DNA of 64,000 nucleotides from Chryseobacterium cucumeris (GTDB lineage Bacteria; Bacteroidota; Bacteroidia; Flavobacteriales; Weeksellaceae), in contig NZ_CP068760.1 of assembly GCF_016775705.1 (NCBI RefSeq), positions 3,596,001 through 3,660,000 of the forward strand, read 5' to 3'. This document shows, piece after piece, positions 25,333 to 35,147 of this stretch (positions within the stretch are counted from its first letter, which is position 1; each line of letters starts with the position of its first letter). A model generated the notes under the pieces. That model worked only from the letters and a program-made list of their open reading frames with translations, had not been told where the DNA came from and searched no databases. The position numbers and the translations under genes were made by a program.

Positions 25333-27087
25333 ATGAAAACACTACAATTATTCAATGCTGTACTGGCCAGAAAATCTGACGAAAAACCATTTGTTTCCAA
25401 TGATGGTTTTATTATTGAACCAGATGCTTTATGGGCAAAAAATGAGATCATCTCTTTTTATGCAAAGGAAAAACTGAATGGTAATGATTTGAATAAAACC
25501 TTTCATAAATCCTGGGAGAAAATAAAGAACACTTCCAGAATTGATTTATTTTTTGAACAGATCACTCATTATATTTCAACCTATGGAAGCGATTTCCAAA
25601 GCGAAATCTATATTCCCAATGAAATATTGAATGTTCCTGATATGAAGCTGGTTTTTAAAGTAATCAAAGCCTATTCTGTGGAAGAAATGCAGGAAAAATG
25701 TCTTGCTCTTTTAAGATCAGGAATTGCTTTAAAAGAAGAAACCATTGATGATTTGCTTTCTATTTTACATACGGAGCTGGAATATGATTTTACAGGAAAA
25801 GAAAACATCAGGAATAAAGAAGCCATTATAAAAATAGCTGATCTTTATGATATTTACCCTGAAAATCCTGTTGAATTCTTGCGTTATGTCATTTATAAAA
25901 CGACGAGCACTACGCTTTTAATCAAAAATGATGATTTGATTAATTTAATCAAGCAGAGTAATTTCAATCCGACATATCTGTTTGAAAGCTTTGGAATGGA
26001 AAAAATGGCGGAAATCTTCAACAGATTTAAACCGTTATTTCTGGCTTATAAAAACAGAGCACCCAAAGCGATCAATAAAATATCAAAGTTATCTAAGGTT
26101 CATCATAAACCATTGGTTTCAAACCCACTGAACGATGCTACCAATACATTACTGGAAAACAGCGATTGGCACTGGCTGGAAAATGCGACACCGTTTGCAT
26201 TATTCAAAGCATTGTCAGCATGTTACTCCAGAATGTACGGTCAGGATACCTTTGTTTACAGAATCCGAAACGGAAAATCATGGACTAAAAAAGGTAAGGA
26301 AACTTACGTGAATCAGTTCAATTATGATTTCATTCTGGACTTTTTGAAACTGAAGTATGAAAACCTATCCGGAAAGAAATTCTATTTTCCTGAGAATGTA
26401 GAATTTGCATTGCCAACTTCTGAAAAGATGTTTGTTGGAAATATTCCTACCGGAACCCGTTTTTATGCGGATAGACTGGCTGTAGGTATTTATTGGGAAG
26501 ATCAGTGGGGTGCCAATGACCTTGATCTTTCCGGATTGAACATCGCAGGAAAAATAGGTTGGAATGCCGCTTATAACCATGGTAACGGGCAATTGATGTA
26601 CTCAGGAGATATGACATCTGCGCCTAACGGTGCGGTTGAATATCTTTATGCCAATAAAGGCCTTTGTGAACCAACCCTTGTTATGAACAACGTTTTCAGT
26701 GGAGACGCCAACTGTGGATATAAAATTGTGATCGGAAAAGGAGATGATATTTCCTACGATTATATGATGAATCCTAATCACTTCTTTGCTGAAGCCAGAT
26801 GTAATTCTGTTCAGAAGCAAATGGTTCTGGGAATGCTTGTAGCGAAGAATGAAAAGCAATGTTTCGTACTGTTGAATTTCGGAGCCGGACATTCGCATGT
26901 TTCAGGAAATAGCCAGATTTCTGCAATGGCAACAAGTGCATTATACCAGCAATGGTATGAAGCGATGTCTTTCAATGAGCTTATCAAAGAGCTTGGAGGT
27001 GAGATTACCACAGAAAAAGCGGAAGCTGATTTTGATTTCTCACTGGAAAGCCTGGAAAAAGATAGTTTTATCAGAATTTTTAAATAA
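25333..27087 (+). CDS. Large RtcB-linked protein with TerD-like C-terminal region
   Basis: 584 residues, no signal peptide. Residues ~1-290 are helical and include PVEFLRYVIYKTTSTTLLIK and RFKPLFLAYKN, which resemble the helical part of the SCO0854/MXAN_6230-type proteins as I recall them. Residues ~380-550 include DLDLSG (396-401), GKIGWNAAYNHG and MYSGDMTSAPNGAVEYL, like the calcium-binding beta sandwich of TerD relatives. No MIDAS-type DxSxS was found, so it is not a clear Ro60/TROVE protein. It probably works with RtcB in RNA repair or stress response; both are + strand with only hairpins between. Confidence 0.6.
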   Translation: MKTLQLFNAVLARKSDEKPFVSNDGFIIEPDALWAKNEIISFYAKEKLNGNDLNKTFHKSWEKIKNTSRIDLFFEQITHYISTYGSDFQSEIYIPNEILNVPDMKLVFKVIKAYSVEEMQEKCLALLRSGIALKEETIDDLLSILHTELEYDFTGKENIRNKEAIIKIADLYDIYPENPVEFLRYVIYKTTSTTLLIKNDDLINLIKQSNFNPTYLFESFGMEKMAEIFNRFKPLFLAYKNRAPKAINKISKLSKVHHKPLVSNPLNDATNTLLENSDWHWLENATPFALFKALSACYSRMYGQDTFVYRIRNGKSWTKKGKETYVNQFNYDFILDFLKLKYENLSGKKFYFPENVEFALPTSEKMFVGNIPTGTRFYADRLAVGIYWEDQWGANDLDLSGLNIAGKIGWNAAYNHGNGQLMYSGDMTSAPNGAVEYLYANKGLCEPTLVMNNVFSGDANCGYKIVIGKGDDISYDYMMNPNHFFAEARCNSVQKQMVLGMLVAKNEKQCFVLLNFGAGHSHVSGNSQISAMATSALYQQWYEAMSFNELIKELGGEITTEKAEADFDFSLESLEKDSFIRIFK

Positions 27088-27094
27088 ATTCCAT

Positions 27095-27128
27095 GACGTC
27101 ATCTGATGGTATCGGGTGGCGTTTTTTT
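27095..27128 (+). terminator. Terminator after the RtcB-linked gene
   Basis: ACGTCATC pairs with GGTGGCGT-side bases (A-T, C-G, G-C and five further pairs including G-T) around a ~10-base loop, followed by seven Ts. Confidence 0.55.
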
Positions 27129-27153
27129 GTGGCGGTTTGGTTGGGTAAACGTT

Positions 27154-27283
27154 GAGAACCACCCCGTCAAAAATTCTTTGAATTTTCGCCACCCCTCCGA
27201 GGGAGGGGAATTTTCACGTCTTCAGTTGGGAGAATGGTCGGGATTGTTCTATTTCTGTGTATGTTTTTTACAGGAATCCGGCC
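27154..27283 (-). repeat. Dispersed ~200-bp element, copy 3 (partial)
   Basis: Inverted relative to copies 1 and 2. The CCACCCCGTCAAAAATTC and CTTTGAATTTTCGCCACCC module is intact, followed by ACGTCTTCAGTTG; the hairpin module is reduced to CAGGAATCCGG. Confidence 0.65.
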
Positions 27284-27302
27284 TACAAACTAATCTTTAA
27301 CA

Positions 27303-27320
27303 AACGGACTAAAGTCCGTT
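27303..27320. repeat. Small palindrome AACGGACT-AA-AGTCCGTT
   Basis: 8-bp perfect arms with a 2-base loop, followed by CCTATTGAATA. Lies between the element copy and cobC; it may be part of a dispersed family or a weak terminator for cobC (minus). Confidence 0.5.
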
Positions 27321-27347
27321 CCTATTGAATACAAGCCTTTATGGTAA

Positions 27348-27902
27348 TTATACATTCAACTTTTTAACAGAAAAAACTCCTTCATTCACATGAATGATCA
27401 CTTTCCTTCCATAATCAATCTGAATAGTAAACATATTCTCCAGTGGAAACTGAAGCACCACCTGAAGGATCAGACGAATAACTCCGGCATGCGTAATTAT
27501 AAGTGCTTTTTCCAGATCTTTTCTTTGAATGAATTCATTCCAGAAGCTGAGAACGCGGTTTTGCATTTCCAGAAGACTTTCACCGTTTGATGCTTTTACA
27601 CTAACAAAATCTTTGTACCACGGATTGATTTCTTCTTCTGGAATATCCGTCCATTTTTTTAATTCCCAGTTCCCGAAATTCATTTCGCGAAGTCTTTCAT
27701 CTGTTTGGTATTCAAATTTAAAATAACCAGCCAAAAAACGGCATCGCTCAGAAGGACTTGAAACAATTACATCATAATGACCATCAATATCCAACGATTT
27801 AAAATCTTCGATACACTCTTTCCGTAAAGACATTTCAGCAAAACCATAACACAGGTTTTCAGGATTGTCCACAGCAGTATGACGGATCAGATGAATTTCC
27901 AT
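27348..27902 (-). CDS. cobC: Histidine phosphatase, probable alpha-ribazole phosphatase
   Basis: 184 residues. Phosphoglycerate-mutase-type phosphatase: IRHTAV (catalytic His 8; here RHT rather than RHG), SSPSERCRF, DERLREMNFGNWE and ITHAGVIR (second His). It would remove the 5'-phosphate from alpha-ribazole phosphate or cobalamin phosphate, the last step of the nucleotide-loop assembly. Overlaps the upstream cobS by 16 bases and is the third gene of a cobT-cobS-cobC operon, which supports the specific function over a generic phosphatase. Confidence 0.82.
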   Translation of the reverse strand: MEIHLIRHTAVDNPENLCYGFAEMSLRKECIEDFKSLDIDGHYDVIVSSPSERCRFLAGYFKFEYQTDERLREMNFGNWELKKWTDIPEEEINPWYKDFVSVKASNGESLLEMQNRVLSFWNEFIQRKDLEKALIITHAGVIRLILQVVLQFPLENMFTIQIDYGRKVIIHVNEGVFSVKKLNV

Positions 27903-28669
27903 ACGATGATTGTTCCTAAATAAAATAAAACTTCACAAACCTGCTGTACCGATCCCAGACAATCACCTGTATACCCTCCGATATGTTTTTTAAAATACCA
28001 GCCCATATATATTTTTCCTAAATAAGCGAGCGCAAAAGCAAAAATCAAATACCAGTCCTGAACCAGGGCAAATGCAATTAAAACACTGATAAATCCTACC
28101 AGCAACGCCATCTTATCCAACGGTTTATTGGCTAAAGGCTTTGATTTGCTTACATCAATATCGGTAACATACTCGTGGGTATAGATCATCGTTCCTGCAA
28201 TAAAACGGCTTACTGTATGCCCTAAAATAACAATGAGTAAAACGCCCACCGGATTACTCATTCCTAAGGTTTGAATACTATAAAATTTTAAAGCAAAAAG
28301 CAAAATGATCCCTATCGTTCCATATGCTCCTACCCGGCTGTCTTTCATAATCGTCAGGATTTTTTCCTTTCCATATCCGCCTCCGAAACTGTCGCACATG
28401 TCTGTGAAGCCATCTTCATGAAAAGCTCCGGTCAGCAAAACATTGGAAATCATCATTACAACAATCCCGATTTCAAGATTAAAAAGCAGTGTAGAAAGAT
28501 AAAGAACCAAAGCGTTGATGGACCCTACAATCAAACCTACCCAGGCAAAATATTTCTGAGATTTATTCATAATCTCGCTGGAGTACGGAATGGTAAACGG
28601 AACCGGAATTCTAGTGAAAAACATGAGTGCCGTTGCAAAGTAAATCAGTTCATTTTTTATAGCTTTCAT
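27887..28669 (-). CDS. cobS: Adenosylcobinamide-GDP ribazoletransferase
   Basis: 260 residues with about 6-7 membrane segments. Joins adenosylcobinamide-GDP and alpha-ribazole(-phosphate) to make cobalamin(-phosphate) in the inner membrane. Seen: YFATALMFFTRIPVP at the N-terminus, GAFHEDGFTDMCDSFGGGYGKEKILTIMKDSRVGAYG (Asp-rich active site) and a C-terminal GGYTGDCLGSVQQV. All are standard CobS signatures. It starts one base from the end of cobT and overlaps cobC. Confidence 0.92.
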   Translation of the reverse strand: MKAIKNELIYFATALMFFTRIPVPFTIPYSSEIMNKSQKYFAWVGLIVGSINALVLYLSTLLFNLEIGIVVMMISNVLLTGAFHEDGFTDMCDSFGGGYGKEKILTIMKDSRVGAYGTIGIILLFALKFYSIQTLGMSNPVGVLLIVILGHTVSRFIAGTMIYTHEYVTDIDVSKSKPLANKPLDKMALLVGFISVLIAFALVQDWYLIFAFALAYLGKIYMGWYFKKHIGGYTGDCLGSVQQVCEVLFYLGTIIVWKFI

Positions 28670-29680
<1,011 letters not shown>

Positions 29681-29731
29681 TTATAGTTACGTTAAATGGA
29701 AAAGTGCAATATTAGTAAAATTCAATGAGTC

Positions 29732-29771
29732 TTTTCTTTTGTCTTGACACAAAAGAAACAAAAGGTCAAGA
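29732..29771. repeat. Inverted repeat upstream of cobT
   Basis: TTTCTTTTGT (29732-29741) and ACAAAAGAAA (29748-29757) pair around CTTGAC; a second pairing GTCTTGAC (29740-29747) with GTCAAGAC (29764-29771) is mutually exclusive. Function unknown; it looks like a dispersed motif or a regulatory switch. Confidence 0.4.
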
Positions 29772-29957
29772 CCTTGAAAATTGAGCTAAAATAAAATGTG
29801 TTCTCTAAAAATTCTAAACTCGTGCGAATTCATTATTACTTTTTTGTATCAATATATTCGTCGCACTCAGACAGGAGAATTTTCTTAACGTTCACACAAT
29901 TTATTTTTTTAACGCCCAATTTTCAAAAGTCAAAAAATTTTAGCCCGCAATATTCAC

Positions 29958-30045
29958 TTACTCACAAACCGAACCCTGCAACTCTCAAACTCTCCCACAC
30001 TCAAACCCTAAAACCCACCCCCACGAAACCCGCACCTCGAAACCT
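29958..30045 (+). repeat. Heptamer-periodic C-rich array
   Basis: A run of about 12 degenerate 7-base units, e.g. AACCCTG CAACTCT CAAACTC TCCCACA, with almost no G on this strand. It lies in the 433-base gap 29675-30107 between divergent cobT and the nucleotidyltransferase, which otherwise holds only the inverted repeat and the promoter of the + gene (TTACTTTG at 30082-30089). Confidence 0.55.
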
Positions 30046-30047
30046 AA

Positions 30048-30857
<810 letters not shown>

Positions 30858-30863
30858 TAGCTT

Positions 30864-31496
30864 ATGAAACAACTATCTGAAAGAGCTCTTAATTTTTTAA
30901 AAAGAAAAGAACGAAAAGAGGAGTTTTATATTGATAAAAAGGAGATAGAAAATTACTTATCCTTGTATTCCATCAAAAATTACTCTGAGATCCTTAGGTT
31001 TCAAGAAATGTATTCTGGTCTTATCATAAATGATAATATCATACACATTTTCAATCCTGCTAATGTAAAAGAACATAAGACAATCAAGACTTTTCTATGT
31101 GAAGAGCAAGTTCTGTTCCCTATTTGCAATGGACTTTGTATTTCGGAAGATGGAAGAATTGCCATAAAAGATAATATCAGCAATGATTATATCTTTTATT
31201 TTGAATTTTTTGAAACTTTTATAGAGCAACAAGCTTTTTTTGAGGAGTATCAAGATTACAAACACCTTCCAGCCATAGGATATTATACTAAGAATATCAG
31301 TTTAATTTCAAAAGGTCTTGCAGATTATGATTTCATTACTGAATGTTCGGACCGTTATCATTCTCTTTGGAAAAATATTTCGAATCTTGTCCACGCCAGA
31401 TTATACCCTGGAGGCTACACGATCATTTTTGATAGTATTTCAGAAAAAGAACGTAGTTTTTTAATTAAAAAGCTAGAATCAAACAAATTAATCTAA
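30864..31496 (+). CDS. Unknown protein between two nucleotidyltransferases
   Basis: 210 residues, AT-rich coding (Lys/Ile/Phe/Tyr-rich). Starts 6 bases after the preceding gene and ends 19 before the next, so it is in the same operon. No signal peptide. The segment LRFQEMYSGLIINDN followed by ISEDGRIAI and LYPGGYTIIFD has a weak look of SMI1/KNR4 (SUKH) immunity-fold proteins, but I would not assign it. Its composition differs from both neighbours, suggesting insertion. Confidence 0.5.
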   Translation: MKQLSERALNFLKRKERKEEFYIDKKEIENYLSLYSIKNYSEILRFQEMYSGLIINDNIIHIFNPANVKEHKTIKTFLCEEQVLFPICNGLCISEDGRIAIKDNISNDYIFYFEFFETFIEQQAFFEEYQDYKHLPAIGYYTKNISLISKGLADYDFITECSDRYHSLWKNISNLVHARLYPGGYTIIFDSISEKERSFLIKKLESNKLI

Positions 31497-31515
31497 AAAA
31501 CTGTAATTAACTAAA

Positions 31516-32601
31516 ATGACCATCCAAGACCTAAAAAATAAAAATCTCCTCCTCTTCGAAGCCATTTCCGGAAGCCGGGCTTTTGGGCTGGCAACGGAGA
31601 ATTCTGATACGGATATCCGCGGGGTGTATTATCTGCCAAAGGAAGATTTCTTTGGACTGAACTATATTCCGCAGATTTCCAATGAAACGAATGATCTTAC
31701 GTATTATGAAATCGGAAGATTTGTAGAACTGCTTCAGAAAAACAATCCTAATATTCTGGAAATTCTGGCCAGTCCGGAGGATTGTATTCTGTACAAACAT
31801 CCGCTGATGGATTTATTGAAAACAGAAGATTTTCTTTCAAAGCTGTGCAAAGACACTTTTGCAGGGTATGCTGTTTCGCAGATCAAAAAGGCAAAAGGTC
31901 TCAATAAAAAGATTGTAAATCCGATTGATAAAGAAAGAAAATCAATCCTGGACTTCTGTTTTATTTTGGAAGGACAAGGTTCTGTACCATTGAAAAAATG
32001 GCTGCAGGAATTCTCTGTGTCTACAGGACAGAATGGTCTCTCACAGGAAAAATGCGGATTGATAAACATTGATCATACCAAGGGAATGTTCGCTTTATTT
32101 TATGATGAATCGGGAACATTGGGATATAAAGGAGTTATTCAGAATGAAGAAGCGAATCAGGTTTCTGTATCCTCTGTTCCTAAAGAGGAAAAACCGGTTG
32201 CTTACCTGTTTTGTAATCTGGATGCGTATTCTGTGTATTGCAAAGATTACAGGGAATACTGGAAATGGGTGGCTGAGCGCAATGAAGAACGTTACAATGT
32301 TAATCAGACTCACGGACAGAATTACGACAGCAAGAATATGATGCACACCATACGACTTCTGCAGTCCTGCGAACAGATTTTTAAAACCGGTTCACTAACG
32401 ATCCGTGTAGAAGACCGTGATGAACTTTTAGATATCAAAAGTGGCAACCAGTCGTATGAAAGTGTAATGCAAAGGGCAGAAGATCTTATTCAATCTATAG
32501 AAAATCATTATTCTACCACCACTCTACCCGACTCTCCGGACCTGGAGAAAACCACAAAAATATTAATTCAGATCAGAGAAAAACTGTATAATCATGAATG
32601 A
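31516..32601 (+). CDS. RlaP-type nucleotidyltransferase, long form
   Basis: 361 residues. N-terminal nucleotidyltransferase domain with G19-S20-R21-A-F-G and D31-T-D33, the GS...DxD active site, then a helical C-terminal half with HTIRLLQSCEQIFKTGSLTIR, typical of the longer PF10127 members. Third gene of the set begun at 30108 and clearly homologous to the first gene in its catalytic core, so the locus has two related enzymes of different length. RNA end processing is the family-based inference. Confidence 0.83.
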   Translation: MTIQDLKNKNLLLFEAISGSRAFGLATENSDTDIRGVYYLPKEDFFGLNYIPQISNETNDLTYYEIGRFVELLQKNNPNILEILASPEDCILYKHPLMDLLKTEDFLSKLCKDTFAGYAVSQIKKAKGLNKKIVNPIDKERKSILDFCFILEGQGSVPLKKWLQEFSVSTGQNGLSQEKCGLINIDHTKGMFALFYDESGTLGYKGVIQNEEANQVSVSSVPKEEKPVAYLFCNLDAYSVYCKDYREYWKWVAERNEERYNVNQTHGQNYDSKNMMHTIRLLQSCEQIFKTGSLTIRVEDRDELLDIKSGNQSYESVMQRAEDLIQSIENHYSTTTLPDSPDLEKTTKILIQIREKLYNHE

Positions 32602-32690
32602 TAAACGATAAATGATAAATGATGAGTGATGAATAGTGGGATTGGTGAATTCCATCACTCCCACTCTCAAACACTCAAACCCGAAACTCA
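32596..32690. repeat. Heptamer-periodic inverted arms
   Basis: Left: GATAAAC GATAAAT GATAAAT GATGAGT series from about 32600; centre GTGGGATTGGTG / CATCACTCCCAC pairs; right CTCAAAC ACTCAAA CCCGAAA. The right end includes the stop codon of the TfoX-like gene (minus). Confidence 0.5.
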
Positions 32691-33029
32691 TTTCTTCGCC
32701 GCCTTCGCCAATGGATTATAATCAAGACATATTTTAATCCAATACTCAAAATCATCTGCTTTTTTAAAACCTATGGGTTCTACATAGCAATAGCCACTTA
32801 ACTGTTTCCCTTTCATGATCATTGGGAGAAAACCTTTCTTCTCCGAAACCTCATCTTCCAACTCTGGGTCATAACGGCACATCAGATTATCATGACTGAT
32901 GTTGATGCACATCTTTCCGTTCACCAGAAAAGACAGTCCGCTGAACATTTTCTTTTCCTCGACCTCTATATTATTTTCCATTGAAAGCCGTTCACGTACA
33001 CGGTCTGCAAGTTCAATACTGTAAGCCAT
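32688..33029 (-). CDS. TfoX N-terminal-domain protein
   Basis: 113 residues. The sequence MAYSIELADRVRERLS, KKMFSGLSFLVNGKMCINI, LMCRYDPE and the C-terminal FEYWIKICLDYNPLAK match stand-alone TfoX/Sxy N-terminal domain proteins. In gamma-proteobacteria TfoX controls competence, but stand-alone domains in Bacteroidota have no proven role. Translation start ATG at 33029. Convergent with the nucleotidyltransferase operon. Confidence 0.8.
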   Translation of the reverse strand: MAYSIELADRVRERLSMENNIEVEEKKMFSGLSFLVNGKMCINISHDNLMCRYDPELEDEVSEKKGFLPMIMKGKQLSGYCYVEPIGFKKADDFEYWIKICLDYNPLAKAAKK

Positions 33030-33072
33030 GATTTCTTTTTTTTTTTTGATATATCCTTTTTAATAATAATGG

Positions 33073-33146
33073 CTTCGACAGGCTCAGCCTGACAGTGCTT
33101 AAAAATTGTCGTTGGTATTCCAGTTGTCACCCTGAGCCTGTCGAAG
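33073..33146. repeat. REP-like palindrome upstream of the TfoX-like gene
   Basis: CTTCGACAGGCTCAGCCTGA (from 33073) and TCACCCTGAGCCTGTCGAAG (to 33146) are near-perfect inverted arms separated by ~28 bases. The CTTCGACAGGCTCAGG core is a common intergenic repeat in many bacteria. It sits in the 342-base gap 33030-33371 with the promoter of the next gene. Confidence 0.7.
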
Positions 33147-33340
33147 GGCATTAATAAGAAAACCTTTGTTAATCATTAAGCTCGGGTATTAATTAAAGGG
33201 ATAAGTTGATCAACTTTTCTCTTATTAAAATTAATAAAAAACTGTGATTAACACCTTATTTTTTTAGTATTATTGATGAATTCAAAATTTAAAAATTAAA
33301 ATTTTATTTAAATAAATTATTGTTTTACGATAATTAATTA

Positions 33341-33348
33341 TACATTTG
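33341..33348 (+). promoter_or_regulatory. -7 element of the DUF2975-XRE operon
   Basis: TACATTTG, exact consensus, with an upstream TTG at 33320 (18-base spacing) and the ATG 23 bases downstream. Confidence 0.6.
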
Positions 33349-33371
33349 CAATAGTAATTACAATTCATACC

Positions 33372-33887
33372 ATGAACCAGACCAAAATTATTACAAGAAT
33401 TTTATTCTATATCTGTGCCTTACTTTCGGCCGGATATTTAGTCACTTTTGGGTATTCCTTATTCTGTCTGATGAGCGGATTTGCGGTCACGTCTTATAAA
33501 GAAGGCCAGTTCCTTCACATCAATTATCCGTTTACAGAACAACCGTTTCTGAATATCGAAAACAATTATCCTTATATGATCTTTTCCTTTATGTTGGTGC
33601 TTATCACTTATGGAATCTTTTTCTGGTTATCTGCCAGGGTTTTCAAAGTGTTTTTCCAACAAAAACTGTTTACTCAGGAAAATATCATTCAGCTTAAGAG
33701 ATTTTACCTGTACAATATTTTCATTTCGCTTCCTCTGGTTATTATCGCGAGTTTCTTTGTGGAAGTAGAAAGTATCATATGGGGACTGGTGTTTATTCAC
33801 TTTATGCTTGGAATTTTCTGTCTGTTTCTTGCGAATATCTTTAAGCAAGGACTACATTTGCAAAACGAACAAGACCTATTTATTTAA
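33372..33887 (+). CDS. DUF2975 membrane protein
   Basis: 171 residues with four predicted membrane helices (about 8-35, 62-90, 112-130 and 135-158), the arrangement of the DUF2975 family. It ends one base before an XRE-type regulator of 67 residues (YozG-like). The pairing of DUF2975 and a small XRE protein is common in Bacteria and Bacteroidota, but its role is not established; membrane signalling to the regulator is a plausible inference. Expressed from a consensus promoter at 33341. Confidence 0.82.
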   Translation: MNQTKIITRILFYICALLSAGYLVTFGYSLFCLMSGFAVTSYKEGQFLHINYPFTEQPFLNIENNYPYMIFSFMLVLITYGIFFWLSARVFKVFFQQKLFTQENIIQLKRFYLYNIFISLPLVIIASFFVEVESIIWGLVFIHFMLGIFCLFLANIFKQGLHLQNEQDLFI

Positions 33888-33888
33888 A

Positions 33889-34092
33889 ATGCCAATTATA
33901 GTCAACTTAGATGTGATGCTTGCCAAACGAAAAATGCAGAGTAAAGAATTGGCAGAAAAACTGGGTATCACGCCCGTGAACCTCTCTATCCTTAAAACCG
34001 GCAAAGCCAAAGGTGTCCGTTTCGATACTTTGGAAGCCATCTGCAAAATCCTGGAATGCCAGCCGGGAGATATTCTTGAATATAAAGAGTAG
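33889..34092 (+). CDS. Small XRE-family regulator
   Basis: 67 residues from the ATG at 33889; longer frames run into the preceding gene. A single helix-turn-helix: MLAKRKMQSKELAEKLGIT then PVNLSILKTGKAKGVRFDTL and ICKILECQPGDILEY, the classical YozG/XRE pattern for small DNA-binding proteins. Translationally linked to the DUF2975 gene (stop to start 1 base). Confidence 0.88.
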   Translation: MPIIVNLDVMLAKRKMQSKELAEKLGITPVNLSILKTGKAKGVRFDTLEAICKILECQPGDILEYKE

Positions 34093-34153
34093 ACGGGATT
34101 CGGGTTGCGAGCTTCGGGGTCTGATTTGAAGTGTTTTAGAATGGGAGTGTAAA

Positions 34154-34232
34154 AAATTCTCTTCTAACTTCTAACCTATAGCTTCTAGCCTCCTGCCTCT
34201 AACTTCCAGCCATTAACTTCTAAACCAGCTGC
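34154..34232 (+). repeat. Heptamer-periodic array (TTCTAAC type)
   Basis: Units such as TTCTAAC TTCTAAC CTATAGC TTCTAGC and TTCCAGC run with a 7-base period from about 34160 to 34227, in the 180-base gap before the ABC ATPase. No gene. Confidence 0.6.
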
Positions 34233-34272
34233 CGAAAGGCCGCCTGTCCTTCTATTCCCCAAACACAACGTT

Positions 34273-35145
34273 ATGAATACATTATCCATCAACAACCTTA
34301 GCCTTACCTACAAAAATGGATTTCAGGCTATTAAAGACATTTCACTCGACATCAAAAACGGTATGTTCGGGCTTCTTGGTCCCAACGGAGCCGGAAAATC
34401 TTCTTTGATGAAAACCATTGTAGGACTTCAGAAACCGACCTCCGGAACAATACTTTTCAACGGAGTGGACATCGCCAAAAACCCTGATTATATTAAGCAG
34501 AATCTCGGATTTCTTCCTCAGGATTTCGGAGTATACCCGAAAGTTTCCGCGTACGATCTATTGGAACATATTGCCATATTGAAAGGGATTATTGATAAAA
34601 ATCAACGTAAAAATCAGATTCTGGGTCTGCTGGAAAAAGTCAACCTTTCTGATTTTGCGAAAAAAGAAGTTCATACCTTTTCTGGCGGAATGAAACAGCG
34701 TTTTGGTGTTGCCCAGGCCTTATTAGGAAATCCGAAGATCATCATTGTAGATGAACCTACTGCAGGATTAGATCCTGAGGAACGTAACCGTTTCAATACG
34801 CTGCTCAATGATATCAGCCAGGAGGTTATCGTCATTCTGTCCACGCATCTCGTTGAAGATGTCAGAAATCTTTGCTCAGAAATGGCAGTGATGAATCATG
34901 GGCAAATCCTCCGAAAAGGAAACCCCGGAACACTCATTGCAGAGCTTGACAACAGAATCTGGTCCAAATCTATCGACAAAAATGAACTGGAAAGCTATCA
35001 TTCCAGCTATGAAATCATCAGCAGACAGCTTTTGGAAAGAGAGCTTTATATCACTGTATTTTCTGAAGAATCTCCGAAAGACTTCAGCCCTGTAACACCT
35101 TTGCTGGAGCACGTTTACTTCCATACACTCACCCAAAAACCTTAA
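34273..35145 (+). CDS. ABC transporter ATP-binding protein
   Basis: 290 residues. Walker A LLGPNGAGKSS (about 35-45), Q-loop LPQDFG, signature TFSGGMKQR, Walker B IIIVDEPTAGLDPEE and H-loop LSTHLVEDV are all present. It energises the permease encoded 2 bases downstream. The C-terminal ~80 residues (after HG QILRKG) are a short regulatory tail. The substrate is unknown; the partner carries an M1 peptidase domain, so the pair is the ABC-2/M1 type. Confidence 0.9.
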   Translation: MNTLSINNLSLTYKNGFQAIKDISLDIKNGMFGLLGPNGAGKSSLMKTIVGLQKPTSGTILFNGVDIAKNPDYIKQNLGFLPQDFGVYPKVSAYDLLEHIAILKGIIDKNQRKNQILGLLEKVNLSDFAKKEVHTFSGGMKQRFGVAQALLGNPKIIIVDEPTAGLDPEERNRFNTLLNDISQEVIVILSTHLVEDVRNLCSEMAVMNHGQILRKGNPGTLIAELDNRIWSKSIDKNELESYHSSYEIISRQLLERELYITVFSEESPKDFSPVTPLLEHVYFHTLTQKP

Positions 35146-35147
35146 TC

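Noticed and set aside
25333..27087. Ro60/TROVE protein
   Set aside because: Location beside rtcB suggested it, but no vWA MIDAS motif is present and the C-terminal part resembles TerD relatives instead.
27106..27300. 64-codon ORF
   Set aside because: Covers a terminator and the repeat copy; an artefact of repeat sequence.
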